DNA of 64,000 bases from Siphonodentalium dalli. Taxonomy: Eukaryota > Mollusca > Scaphopoda > Gadilida > Siphonodentaliidae. Both the position numbers and the translations under genes were made by a program. The stretch is taken from assembly GCA_032622095.1 (NCBI GenBank), contig CP136069.1, positions 161,563,043 through 161,627,042 on the forward strand, written 5' to 3'. The notes beneath the pieces are model-generated. The model saw only the letters and a program-made list of their open reading frames with translations. It was not told the DNA's origin and ran no database searches. Position 1 is the stretch's first letter; every line of letters starts with the position of its first letter. Positions 47,341 through 57,642 of this stretch are shown one piece after another.

Positions 47341-48300
47341 ATGCACAGGGCCCCACGGCCATACCTCAGACCGGTTGTGAGTAATGATGATCATTACTCG
47401 GGACAGGCCTTTGCTAATTATGACCACGGCCAATACGCATCGGATACCCAAACGACAAAATATGACTACAGCCACTCAAATAATAACCATAGGGTCAGTG
47501 ACGATGACCGTCGCACGGCAAATGAAATGAATAATAAAGTGGCAGAGCTGGAACAACGATTTGGGTTGTTGGAGAGTTTAAGCAGATTAAACAAACCAAG
47601 GGCTAATGTGGCTGACCATTATAGGGAAGGGTTTCCAGAGGAGGACCAAAGCCCACGAGAATATGAGCCGCCAAACAGTAATTACCACGGTAGTGATAAT
47701 AACCACCAATGGACAGGAGGAACAGTCGGCTTATCATGTGATGATAGTAACTACCATCACACCACGGCTAATCTGGACAGTCAATTGGCTGACATCGAAC
47801 AGCGATTTGGGTTGTTTGAAGATTTAATGCAATTAAACAAACCTAAATCGAGCGATGGTGGCTATCATAGGACCATTACTCACGAACTGATGCCAGGCCA
47901 AGATAATTATAATGCCAGGGACGATAACAGTCGCTTGACATGGGGGCAATTAGGTCCGCCAAGTGACGATGACCGCCACTTGACGGGAAGGCCCAACTGT
48001 GAGACCGACCGAACCGTTGGGACAGGACAACTCAGTAAGCCTATCACAAATGACGGTACTACAAGGGAGCTGGGGATACACAGAGGGGCAGCACATGCCA
48101 ATCGCGTTGTCCAACAGCCAGTAACAGTACCGGCTGTGACACCTCCCCACTACAGACCACCTGAACCTGTCACTGGCCAATCAGTAACACAGGTACAGTC
48201 CAATGGAATACACATGAACACTCATGGGTACAGGCCACCTGAACCTGTCACTGGCCAATCAGTGGCACAAGTTCAGTCCCAGGGAATTAACATGAACTGA
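47341..48300 (+). CDS. Unrecognised 319-residue Asn/His/Asp-rich protein with two internal repeats
   Basis: Hydrophilic, low-complexity protein rich in Asn, His, Asp and Gln. Two amphipathic-helix repeats: ELEQRFGLLESLSRLNKPR (about residues 69-87) and DIEQRFGLFEDLMQLNKPK (about 149-167). At the C-terminus a 23-residue unit with YRPPEPVTGQSV occurs twice (about 267-315), also near-identical in DNA, so it is a recent duplication. No catalytic motif. Upstream, coding-like text (for example DEENSEAPISHGDIR near 47117) continues in other frames, with a G14 run (47280-47293) directly before this frame, so the true protein may be longer and this copy shifted. The start at 47341 is the first ATG. 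Its last 42 bases overlap the zinc-finger frame on the other strand. Function unknown; it could be a structural or nucleic-acid-binding partner encoded by the element. Confidence 0.5.
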   Translation: MHRAPRPYLRPVVSNDDHYSGQAFANYDHGQYASDTQTTKYDYSHSNNNHRVSDDDRRTANEMNNKVAELEQRFGLLESLSRLNKPRANVADHYREGFPEEDQSPREYEPPNSNYHGSDNNHQWTGGTVGLSCDDSNYHHTTANLDSQLADIEQRFGLFEDLMQLNKPKSSDGGYHRTITHELMPGQDNYNARDDNSRLTWGQLGPPSDDDRHLTGRPNCETDRTVGTGQLSKPITNDGTTRELGIHRGAAHANRVVQQPVTVPAVTPPHYRPPEPVTGQSVTQVQSNGIHMNTHGYRPPEPVTGQSVAQVQSQGINMN

Positions 48301-48850
48301 TGCTTCGTGCTTGCGGAGTCCACTCGAATCCACGAATGATATATTGCATGTAGTACATGTGTGTGTGTCTTCCTCGATGCAAACCTTGCTGTGTCGATTC
48401 CTGATGTCCTTTGAACTAAAGGTTTTGTTGCACACTCTGCAAACATGTGAATCTTTTTGTATGTCGGTTCATGTGTGATTGGAAGAGATTTGGTTTGATA
48501 AATGTCTTTCCACATCCTTCAAACGGGCAACATTGTTTTAATGCTTCGTTGTGTATTTTGTAATGTTGTCTGAACACGGATAGACTGGATAACAACACAC
48601 CACACTTCTCGCAGAGAACATTATGGTGGTGGCCGGATCTGTGAGCCCCGAATTCATCACTTGACGACATTGGCTTGTCTTTTATATGAGAAAGTGAATG
48701 TTGCCGTAATGATTGCAGGTTTTTATATTTATTCCAACATTCGTGGCACTGCTGGTTACCAGCACCACACAGAAGGCGGGATCACTGGGGAAGCTAGGCT
48801 GCCATCGACTTCCAGGAATTCGCCTTCAATAGGCACCAATATTTCTCCGT
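48259..48850 (-). pseudogene. Five-finger C2H2 zinc-finger gene remnant with two frame changes
   Basis: Minus-strand translation shows five zinc fingers in order: C-HE-C...H-SLS-H (about 48736-48674), CEKCG...HYKIH, CPFEGCGKTF...HMNRH, CRVCNKTF...HSKVC, and CTTCNISF...HEASVH, then stop at 48261. The first three share one frame. The frame changes in a T5 run (48454-48458; A5 on the coding strand) exactly in the linker between fingers 3 and 4. A second change lies near 48785, above which EGEFLEVDGSLASP continues in another frame. Linker and finger spacing are canonical, so the fingers are genuine. C2H2 arrays bind DNA or RNA. A one-base homopolymer difference could be a sequencing error rather than a lesion, so the gene might be intact. 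The 3' end overlaps the 319-residue frame tail-to-tail. Confidence 0.7.
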
Positions 48851-48914
48851 CTGAAAATGAAATATACGAATTTATATATAACAAGACGCACCGTCTCATT
48901 CATGGCTATTGTTT

Positions 48915-49130
48915 ATATATGGGGGGGGGTGCAAATGTAATTTTGAGAACTTTTAGGAGTGTTTGGTTTGGTTCAAGGGGATACAGTTGGAAAAATCCAG
49001 GTCGACATGCATCACCCGCCCCAACGGAGACGATATGGACACGCCCCGATGTGTTCAGTATAGTATATTTCCCATTATGTTGTGCAAAAAAACAAATCTG
49101 ATTATTAATCGGACATATCCTAAATATTTT
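48915..49130. repeat. Dispersed poly-G repeat fragment inside the element
   Basis: G9 at 48921-48929 followed by ggttcaaggggatacagttg, related to 2830-2850 and 8946-9130. It is a later insertion or a captured piece. Confidence 0.45.
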
Positions 49131-49693
49131 ACCTTTATTGTTTTTCAAACATGACCATATATGCCCATGACATATCATGTGAAGGTAAATATTTCGGTGG
49201 AAAAAAAAACGCGTCCGTCGTTACAAATTTTCGCGTCCAGTTACTTTCCCAGATAAAATTCAACGGGTCCTCGTTACTACCAAAGTTGCTGGAAACGCGA
49301 ATAAAAGTCCACTTTACTTGCATCTATAGCAATCCTGAAATTTCTACAGTATGTTATATATGTTATACATACACATCATCCGGCACGACAACATGTATTA
49401 GGGAGGAGGTTTCGTATTTCTGAATTTTCATTAGTTATTTGAACATATTTTCTTCGATAAATCGAAACCTCATAGTTTAGTGTCACAAATGATGCTAAAA
49501 TATCTAATCCAGCATGACATAACAAGTTGTAATTGGAGAACCAACTATTGTTAACGATAATAATACAACAAAATCGTCTCCTGAAACCGACAAGGTATTT
49601 TAATAACGATCTGTGTGTACCTACCTGAACTCATCGCTCGTGGAAAGCATGAGGGATTAGTCGCGTCCGTCGTTACTTATCCGGGTCCTCGTT

Positions 49694-50239
49694 GTTGTTG
49701 GTAAGATGGATACCGCCATGGACTAATATCTGTGATATCGCTGGCAGCGATTGCGCTGGGACTCTTCCCACCGGTTACTCATGCGGGATAACTCTATTAT
49801 ACCCACCCCCATTGCATACTGGTAAAAGGGACACTGTCTATTCAGCGACAGCCATATATCCATCCATTTAAAGGCACGTGAGGCCTTAGTTGTCGAAAAT
49901 ATTCATATTTGTTCCAATCACCGTAAACAGAAAAACATTAAAACGCATACAGTTTCGTTCATATATACCATGACCATCGCGTAAACAGCATGTTAACATA
50001 AAGATTTACTATATTTTACATAAGCAAGAGCCTGATTGTGTTACAGAAGACAGCACAATGCTGCTGGCTAATCACACACAAATGGCATAAACGCTCTTTA
50101 TTCGTTCCATATCAGGAATTCACAAACAAAGAACGCTCTTTATGTTTACCATCATAATATAAACAAACACCAGAAAAGTAACTTTTTATGCTTTTGTTTA
50201 CATAACAATGGTCAAACATATGACAATAACATACTGTTT
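49694..50239. other. Unassigned sequence with a paired AACGCTCTTTAT motif
   Basis: aacgctctttat occurs at 50090 and 50132 (42 bp apart) with ccatatcaggaattc between them, the same arrangement as at 43984. No gene. Confidence 0.45.
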
Positions 50240-51003
50240 ATGCGATATTTCTTATTTGTATACGGACAAAGTCTGTCTACATTTTGTTGTTCTTTCTGTT
50301 TGTGGCGGTTTTTGACGGGTGGAAATATTTTCACAGGATACCCACCGCCAAGGCCAACCGTACCTTTAAGGGAGTCTACTCGACAATCACCATGCGCTCA
50401 ACTAATACCATATGCTTTTATGCACCACCATATAAATGTTATATATTCCATTCCAGCACGACGATTCGAATCCATCGTGACTTCCAATGAATCACTCCAG
50501 TGCCACCTGTGCACCGACATGGACGAGAGCATGTTAAAGATACATACACATTTTACTGGGAAACAGAACATTAATTTTTTTCAAACTAAATATATACATG
50601 ATATTTCTTTGATTTATTTTTCTGAGAATGAGCAAGTTCACAACATTCGATGTTTTTCTCAATATCATGCTGCACTGCCAAGAACAAGCTTTCTACATGG
50701 TTTATCTCCATCAGGACCTTAAACAACAATATCAGGAATGAAAACTTGCCTACTAACATATATATCAATAATAATTTCTCATTATACCGAGAAACAGAAC
50801 ACCTCGTCATACACCCCGAAGACTACATATATATAGTGACAGCCAACTCAACATATGAAGACACATCTGACGTTCAGATAGGTGTGAGTGTCCTGGACTG
50901 GGTATTTAACCTTCTGAAGAAATCGTCTTCAATGTCAAAGCATGAATGGCAAAATTGGTGGACAAACAAGAAAGTACGGGGACCAACCAATATTGATCAA
51001 TAA
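50240..51003 (+). other. Overlapping unrecognised frames
   Basis: A 160-residue frame (50240-50722) and a 117-residue frame (50650-51003) overlap in different frames. A third frame (50284-50490) shares part of the same DNA. The 50650 frame has a fairly normal composition with SVLDWVFNLL near its end. No domain recognised, no clear leader and no splice pair that joins them. They could be exons or decay products. Confidence 0.2.
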
Positions 51004-51125
51004 CATCTGCCAAACCAACTATCCCATTAGACGACCTAGCGAGAACCACCACACTTCAGTCGGGACCCGAGCGTCGCCTTATAAAAATCGCGATGGGGAT
51101 AGCATAATAATTATATGAACATCCT

Positions 51126-51479
51126 TTGCAACTTTCATCCATTGCCCGGCGTGCCGCTGTGTGTAACCATATTACAGAGAAGGACATACCGAATACGACA
51201 TTAGTGGACATAACAGCCCCCCTTTATTTTCATGCCACAAAGGAGGTCGTGGCAAAGGAACTCGGCATCCACTGTTCAACCATACAGTATGTGATGGAGT
51301 TCAGCCGACCAGAGATAGCCACAACACCATCAGTCCCAGCTCCTTCGAAGAAGCATCGCACAAAGTATAGAATACAACGTAAAGAGTCTACACAGACACC
51401 AACAACACCACCACAGTCCCAGCTCCTGCGAAGAAGCCTCATAAAGGCCGAAACGTTTGTGTTCATTTTCGAAAAGTGA
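51126..51479 (+). pseudogene. Frame with an RWP-RK-like segment
   Basis: Residues about 18-56 read EKDIPNTTLVDI, then LYFHATKEVVAKELGI, then HCSTIQYV. The spacing resembles the N-terminal half of the RWP-RK DNA-binding domain (pattern: Leu, Tyr-Phe, Ala-Lys-x-Leu-Gly-hydrophobic, Thr). The Arg-Trp-Pro-x-Arg-Lys signature itself is absent; the frame instead runs into a Pro/Thr/Lys-rich tail with two PxPSKK/LLRRS-like repeats. RWP-RK proteins are best known from plants, green algae and some protists, so an animal copy would be odd. It could equally be another helix-turn-helix fold or a chance frame. Confidence 0.25.
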
Positions 51480-52619
51480 TCGAAATTCGTGATGTGAAAT
51501 ATAATAAGGTTGAGATCACAAATTTACCGATCTACTTTGCGAAGGGGGTCCTTTAACTGGACAACAATTGATATGGTACTGTGCGAAACGAAATAACATA
51601 TATTTTATATGGAATTAATTGTTATCATAAGACTATATAGACTATTGTACATACATGCATGTAATAATCCTCAAATATCATACTATTTTCTGGAATCGAA
51701 GGGAAACACATAATTATGAACAAAGCAGAAGATACATTCATGCAGGTTCAGGCGAACTCGGTCAATTGGGGAAAGTTACACGATGACGTTGTTCGTTGAT
51801 TTTCGTTGAAATCGACACAGTGACATCTTATGAATGAAATGGACAGCTATGAAATAGTCACGAGTCTCATTACAGTATTTTAGCCGCAGCGCTCACCCAG
51901 CGTCAACACATATATTGCTTAAATTCAGTAAAATTGTTCCCGTTACCCTCGATCTCGACAAGGTATAACTATTTTTACTTTGAGGCCATGTATAGTCTAA
52001 CTGTCAATAAAGACTACCCGGAAGTACGATTTGGGTCCATTCTTTCGACGAACCATTGTGTACGGAGTGTAATTACTGATAATCACCCCAGGAACAATGT
52101 GAATCTTATTTTGGTGTGAATACCAGGATAAAAAAATTAAATTCAAAGCCACAGTTTCCTCGTGTGAGTGGTTTAGCTTTGGTTATTTGTTTCGTTATTG
52201 CGCTAGCGTATGGTCATATTACATCATGTACATCAATTTAATTTGTGTAACTTATTTCTATATTAGAAAACTGCTGACAATATTGTGTGTATTTTTAGCT
52301 GAAATTTGCTTTAAGGGTATTATAAATTATACATTTGTTTCATCTGTTGTCATTACAGCAAACAGGCCTACATCTAGTTTTCCGGAACGCCATACCCTAA
52401 GGATTCGTTCATACACCGGCAAGTTTGCACGACATTTCTTGTAGGTATTTTATGCTAGAAAACCCTACGGTGCCAGAATATAAACGGCAACATGAATATA
52501 AAATGCATTATCATCAGTACAGAAATGAGCAGTAAAATTTCGGCACTACCACATTGCCTTAAAATACCTGAATGATTAGTCTTACCTATATGATTACTTC
52601 TTACCTGTATGATTAATTC
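51480..52619. other. Unassigned sequence
   Basis: AT-rich; no gene or repeat supported. Confidence 0.4.
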
Positions 52620-53323
52620 TTGCAAGGTAATTGCATTATATTTACAGGCAAATTCGATAGCATGACTACTAATATAATTATACCCGTTACATTTCTGTTA
52701 TGCAGACCCGGAAATAAATGCAGCGATTTGAATGGTGACAAATGTCAAAATCACTTAATAAGTAACCCTGAATGTAGTTGTTGCTACCTAAACGAGGACG
52801 CTGATCATAACTTTTTTACTTCTCCCGTTCATCAAAAAGAAAGGGCCAACCTCGAAGAAAAAATAGTGCGAATTGGACAATATCAAATACATGTTTCCGA
52901 TCTACTTTGTGGATCAGCCTCACTTTCCAATGGAGGAAATTACCAATTGTTCGAAGTTGTCCAAAAATATATTACAAACTCATTGTGATTTGGTACGGCG
53001 ATGAACAGATGCATTACATTTAGTGAACATCACCAGCCATATATTAACTTAAATCGAGAACTACATGCACTAAACATAAACATAAACATCAGATATAAAA
53101 CTATCTTCCCTTACCCCATACCAATCTTGAACATTCCATATTGTAGTTGTGTGGTTTGTCAGAAGTTTTGTTTTGTGTTCAACATTTATACATTTAAATT
53201 TTTCTTCTGTGCACTACCATCTTTTTCATGGGGAGAGGAGCTCCACCTAAGTTGCTATAACTTGTGCTCCAATCCCCATTCGTTCATCCTACATTAGTCT
53301 GTTATAAATAAATTTGTTTGAAA
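52620..53323 (+). pseudogene. CR1/Jockey-type LINE fragment: last ~95 codons and 3' UTR
   Basis: The open frame to 52988 contains CSDLNGDKCQNHLISNPECS and then ADHNFFTSPVHQKER. These align with CSDLQSDKFQNYIAGSPRC and AYHYFFMCPHYQSER at the end of the LINE at 57653-60694. The His-Cys ligand pattern has decayed (Ser-Pro for Cys-Pro). The 3' UTR follows (53229-53323: gggagaggagctccacctaa to aataaatttgtttgaaa). The 5' part of the element is missing; the frame start at 52620 lies outside the homologous part. Confidence 0.75.
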
Positions 53324-53459
53324 TGTATATGTGGGATGCTCAAAAAAATATGAAAACAAGATCCCGTTTTTACTTCTCATATAGTTCGCTGTGATACAGA
53401 TACATTTTATAAGCATTTGTATGTGTACCGGTACCATGTATGGTACACATAATGCCGAC

Positions 53460-53995
53460 GTCCGGATCAACCATCCGTCGTTCGTCCGTCCGTCTGTACA
53501 ACTGTCTGTAGATATTTGCTATCCGACACGATTACTCTAGTTTTTTTTTATCGGATCCTGTTCAAATTATATGTGCATGCTTAGTATGACACACCCCTCA
53601 CCTGTATAGTTTTTGGTATCGCTCGGTTGATCGGTTTAGAAATTATTAACAATTTGCATCCATACATGGGGATGTGCTATCCTATTCTATAACCTAAGTC
53701 TTTATTGACCGATTGCATTCATATTTCTAACCAATGTTTATCGTGGCTCGTTCTTCATTTGTATGGTTTTGGTGTTGTTTAATTAACCCTTTTCACTCTT
53801 GTTATTACTTAGAGTTCACACAAGCTTCTATGACTCAAACATTTTTCAGCTGATCGACACCGAATTTGGTATATGAATTTCTCACCCATAAATACATACA
53901 GATCGAGTTCGAATATGGGTTTGATCCGATATATTTTAACAGCGTTATGACCCTTTAAAATTCAAGTAATTAATCCCTGTTTGCCTCTTTGAATT
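53460..53995 (+). repeat. Dispersed repeat R3, copy 2
   Basis: cgtcgttcgtccgtccgtct, caccgaatttggtatatgaa and ttcgaatatgggtttgatcc match the order in 41577-41960, and gtttgcctctttgaatttga matches 41927-41945. Confidence 0.6.
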
Positions 53996-54663
53996 TGAAG
54001 AGAAAATATCACCACATAGAATATGTGTATTGTTGTAATGAGTTATTTATAGCTATGGACACTAGATACATGTAGTACATGCTGACCAGTGGCAGCTGGC
54101 ATACCTTGTTTATCGTTTGTCAAACTGTGATTGATGACTCTCTATTCCAGTTCTGTGCAATATTATGTTAACTACTTTGTTGAAACAGGTTCATGACATT
54201 AGTTAATGTACACCTATTCTAAAAGAATAAATATAAATAGTCCATTGTTCATTTGTAGGGCCCGGATATTTTACAGACATTGCTGTTTACATAAATTGTT
54301 GTTTACATATACTGTTGTCTTATCTTAGAAAAAATTAATCCAAACATTCCTTATTTCCATCATATAATGTCATTGAAAATGATTAACCCTCTCCATACAT
54401 CATATGGTCTTCTGATGTTTTTCATTTGATCATTCTCATATTCTGTGTCCAGGTTGATGGTGATCAACTTTTCACTTGCATGGATTTGGGATTAAATTTA
54501 ACCCATTGCATAGACAAATATTATCCGATAGACAAATGTTAATTATCGCTTTCACAGGTTCAGTAAGGGTTTCAATAAATGAACAATTCATCATTAGAGG
54601 AAATGTCTTATTTTGAAATTCCCTTAATTGCATTCGGGCTCCATGATAATATTAAAGGTGCTG
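53996..54663. other. Unassigned sequence
   Basis: No gene or repeat supported. Confidence 0.4.
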
Positions 54664-54826
54664 GGCCCTGTTTCGTGAAAGCAACGTATGACATAGTTGG
54701 GACTTAAGATGGTCAAAAGTTCAAACTTCAGTCAAAAGTGCGTTTCACGAACAATGTCTTAACTTAAGATGGTCTTAACTTTGGTCTTAAGACTGGTAAG
54801 GCCCACGTGGCATATCGATCACAAAT

Positions 54827-55060
54827 ATGGCGGCCTATGTTATTTTGCAAAGACGGAGATATCTCCGACGACAAAGGCTATTCAGGGAGAGAAACAATCC
54901 ACTGGATTACATGGACGATGAAGAGATTAGAGCAAAATATCGCTTCACAAGACCGATGATTATGGAATTGTGCGATATGGTGCGTGATGAAGTCCAACAT
55001 TCGACGAGACAAATTTCCGTCGGCTGTTTACAAATCAGACATGTCAAAAAGGAAAGGTAA
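54827..55060 (+). pseudogene. HARBI1-like transposase, N-terminal stub
   Basis: Seventy-seven residues from ATG 54827. After an Arg-rich start (RRRYLRRQRLFRERNNPLDY) comes DDEEIRAKYRFTRPMIMELC, the N-terminal helical segment typical of Harbinger nuclease proteins (family pattern: Asp-x-Glu, then Y-R/x-F-x-R-x-x-I-x-x-L). The DDE nuclease domain that should follow (about 250 residues) is absent: the frame ends at 55060 and no DDE-type motif is seen before the right end of the element. Non-functional alone; could be mobilised in trans by an intact relative. Confidence 0.7.
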
Positions 55061-55164
55061 CACAAACGCTTTTTATCAAAATGTGTTTAAGAAATAGTGA
55101 CAATGTTCTATAGAGAATATTATTGGTATTGAGTTTATAAGATTTCATTGTCAAATAATTTATC

Positions 55165-56050
55165 CAAATATACTGTCCCTAAACACACGAAGACACCCGG
55201 GCTCCCCCGGGCTCTCTTAGCCAACATCGGTATTTGCGGGGTTAATAACACCGGCCGGAGTCGAGCGAGCGAGTAAAATTTTGTATGTTTACCTCCTGGG
55301 GTATGTCGCTACGTTATAACGTCGATATATAGTGTCCACGGGTCCATGGGGGTGCCCGGGCGGCCCCGGGCCATTCGTGGATCTTTTTGTTTATATAGTA
55401 TTTTACCGGATTTTGAGGGGTCAATAACATCGGCCGTGGACGCGTAAACGAGTCAATATATGGAATTCACACTCAAGTGTATTGCACTACCACGCATCAC
55501 CAAAATATACTGTCCGAAAACACACGAATTAAGACACCCGTAATCACCCGGGCTCTCTTAGCCAATATCGGCATTTGTGGGGTTAATAACACCGACTGGA
55601 GACGAGCGAGCGAGTAACATCCTCTAGGTTGCCCTCAGGTGGTATGTCGCTAACTTATAACGCCGCGATATAGTGTTCACGGGCCCGTGGGGGCGCCCGG
55701 GCGGTCCCGGTTGTCCCGGGCTTTTTTTGTTTATATAGTATTTTACCGGAATTTTGAGGGGTTAATAACATCGGCCGTGGACGCGTCAACGAGTCAATAT
55801 GGAATCCACACTCATGTGTATTGCACTACCACGCATCACCAACATATACTGTCCGAAAACACACGAATACACCCGTAATCACACGGGCTCCCTTAGCCAA
55901 TATCGGCATTTGTGGGGTTAATAACACCGGCCGGAGACGAGCGAGCGAGTAAAATTCTCTAGCTTGCCCTCAGGTGGTATATCGCTATGTTATAACGTCG
56001 ATATATAGTGTCCACGGTCCCGTGGTGGCCTCCGGGCAGTCCCGGGAGGT
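55165..56050. repeat. GC-rich tandem array of about 340-390 bp units inside the Harbinger element
   Basis: Three units with aacacacgaa...acacccg, ggggttaataacaccggccg, gacgagcgagcgagtaa and cgcccgggcggtcccgg-type blocks. Much higher GC than its surroundings. The array replaces the transposase core. Confidence 0.85.
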
Positions 56051-56535
56051 AATTAGTCACACCGCTCACCAGTAAACGCAAAGCTCGTCATTTTAAGAGC
56101 TTGCGATGTACTCATGTTCGAATTTACATCGTGGAACCCATGCAAGTCTAAAATCCATATGCGAATATAAGGTCACTGACTATAGACACTAAGATACATG
56201 CGCTGATTCGCCCACCCACCCCAGCCGCTATCCAGAATCCCTGTCACACAATAATGTCAACTCGGACTCGGCTCTTTCTCGATAACCTCTCAATGCCGTA
56301 CATACAGATTGCACAAGCCCACATTTTTTTGTTCCGGACTGTATAAAATTATCGATAACCAGTCTAAATGAGCAGGAACTTAACTTACTACTTAAGTAGG
56401 ACTTAATCTTGTTTTGTGAAACGCGTTCTTGAAACGGAAAAGTAACATCATAAGATCCACCTTAGATCTTAGATTAAGTCCATCAGACTCCATCTTAAGA
56501 TAATCTTATGACCTGCTTCATGAAACAGGGCCCTG

Positions 56536-57642
56536 GTATTCTTGAGACTGACTTATAGGATGGGTTTTTAAATCCAATGAAATGCTTTTTATAGACTATT
56601 TTGTGTTTATCAGTGCATTAGTTCGGGTAATATTAACCCCTTAGTATCCTATATAACTCAAATATTTCCATTGCTTATGTTTATAGTTATGGCATAGTTT
56701 ATGATAACACACACCAACCTGCATAGTGAGGGTCATTTTGTTTATTTGCTTGAAAATATTAACACCCTTCACCAATCCTGTTGACACAATGTGATAACTA
56801 AATATTTTTAAATTAATTACCATAAATACAATCACATCCGTGTTAATCGTGACACATTGTTCACCTGTATATATTTTGGTATCGATTGAATGATTTTGAA
56901 AATATTAACCATAATTTAAATTTTTCCCACTGTTTATAGACATTGTATATTTCCAACGTTCAGCTTAGAAGAACATTAACCCACACATTCATAGTCATAC
57001 AGTATCATAATGCTATCCAATGTAATTTTCAATCTGACCAATCTCACATCTCACCTCTAGTTATCTGAAAATTCTTCATTAAAACATTTTATATCCAATC
57101 ATTATCAATCATATGTTATATTCAGCTCTATACATCCCTCAATTATATAGTTGTTTGGGTATTGATTGGTTTTTGAATGGGGAAATATTAACCCCTTTCT
57201 CCCATCTAAATGATCCCATACATTTTAATATGCAGCTAATGAAAAACATAATTAAAAAAATATAATAATAATATAAAAAAACATAATATGTTATGTCTCA
57301 CGTTCCAATCTAATAAGCAGATAAATGGAGTTGCTATGATGTTTATCTACTTAGTTTCTTAACTATTTTATCTTTAACTGCTATGGGGCTTCTCTGTGAC
57401 TAGGGATTGAGCTTAATAAGCTTTATCATTCTACAAGACATAAATGTGTTGGAGTGACCTAATAGGTTGAAATCCAATGCCACATCCGCGTTACTAGTGT
57501 GTTTATGTTAGCAAGGTGCCCAATAAGTCTGATTCCACTTGTGAACTTAATAGTAAGTTGTGAATTGTTGAAAGTTTTCCACTCATGAAAAGATTGGTGT
57601 AAGGATTTATAAAAATAGCTAATCGCCAATGTATGGGTTAAC
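56536..57642. other. Unassigned AT-rich sequence
   Basis: No gene; frames are short and AT-rich. It ends at the LINE target site. Confidence 0.45.

Larger units (their letters stand above)
45973..49693. mobile_element. Candidate undescribed DNA element with perfect 34-bp inverted repeats and sub-terminal repeats
   Basis: 45973-46006 (aacgaggacccggataagta then acgacggacgcgac) is the exact reverse complement of 49660-49693. A second inverted set lies inside: 46321-46430 and 49207-49302 share, in opposite orientation, gtttccagcaa, taacgaggacccgtt and two gtaacNNNggacgcg modules, about 350-385 bp in from each end. GTTG flanks both outer ends (45969-45972 and 49694-49697), a possible 4-bp target duplication. 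Inside are a 319-residue frame (+) and an antisense zinc-finger gene remnant (-). I recognise no transposase, integrase or reverse transcriptase. Superfamily unknown. Confidence 0.65.
54664..56532 (+). mobile_element. PIF/Harbinger-type DNA transposon, internally deleted
   Basis: Terminal inverted repeats ggccctgtttcgtgaaa and, reversed, ggccctgtttcatgaagca; CTG flanks both ends (54661-54663 and 56533-56535), a 3-bp duplication as in PIF/Harbinger. Sub-terminal inverted motifs cgtttcacgaac and gtgaaacgcgttcttg repeat the end sequence. It encodes the start of a HARBI1-like transposase (54827-55060). The rest of the transposase is replaced by a GC-rich tandem array (55165-56050). Confidence 0.85.
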
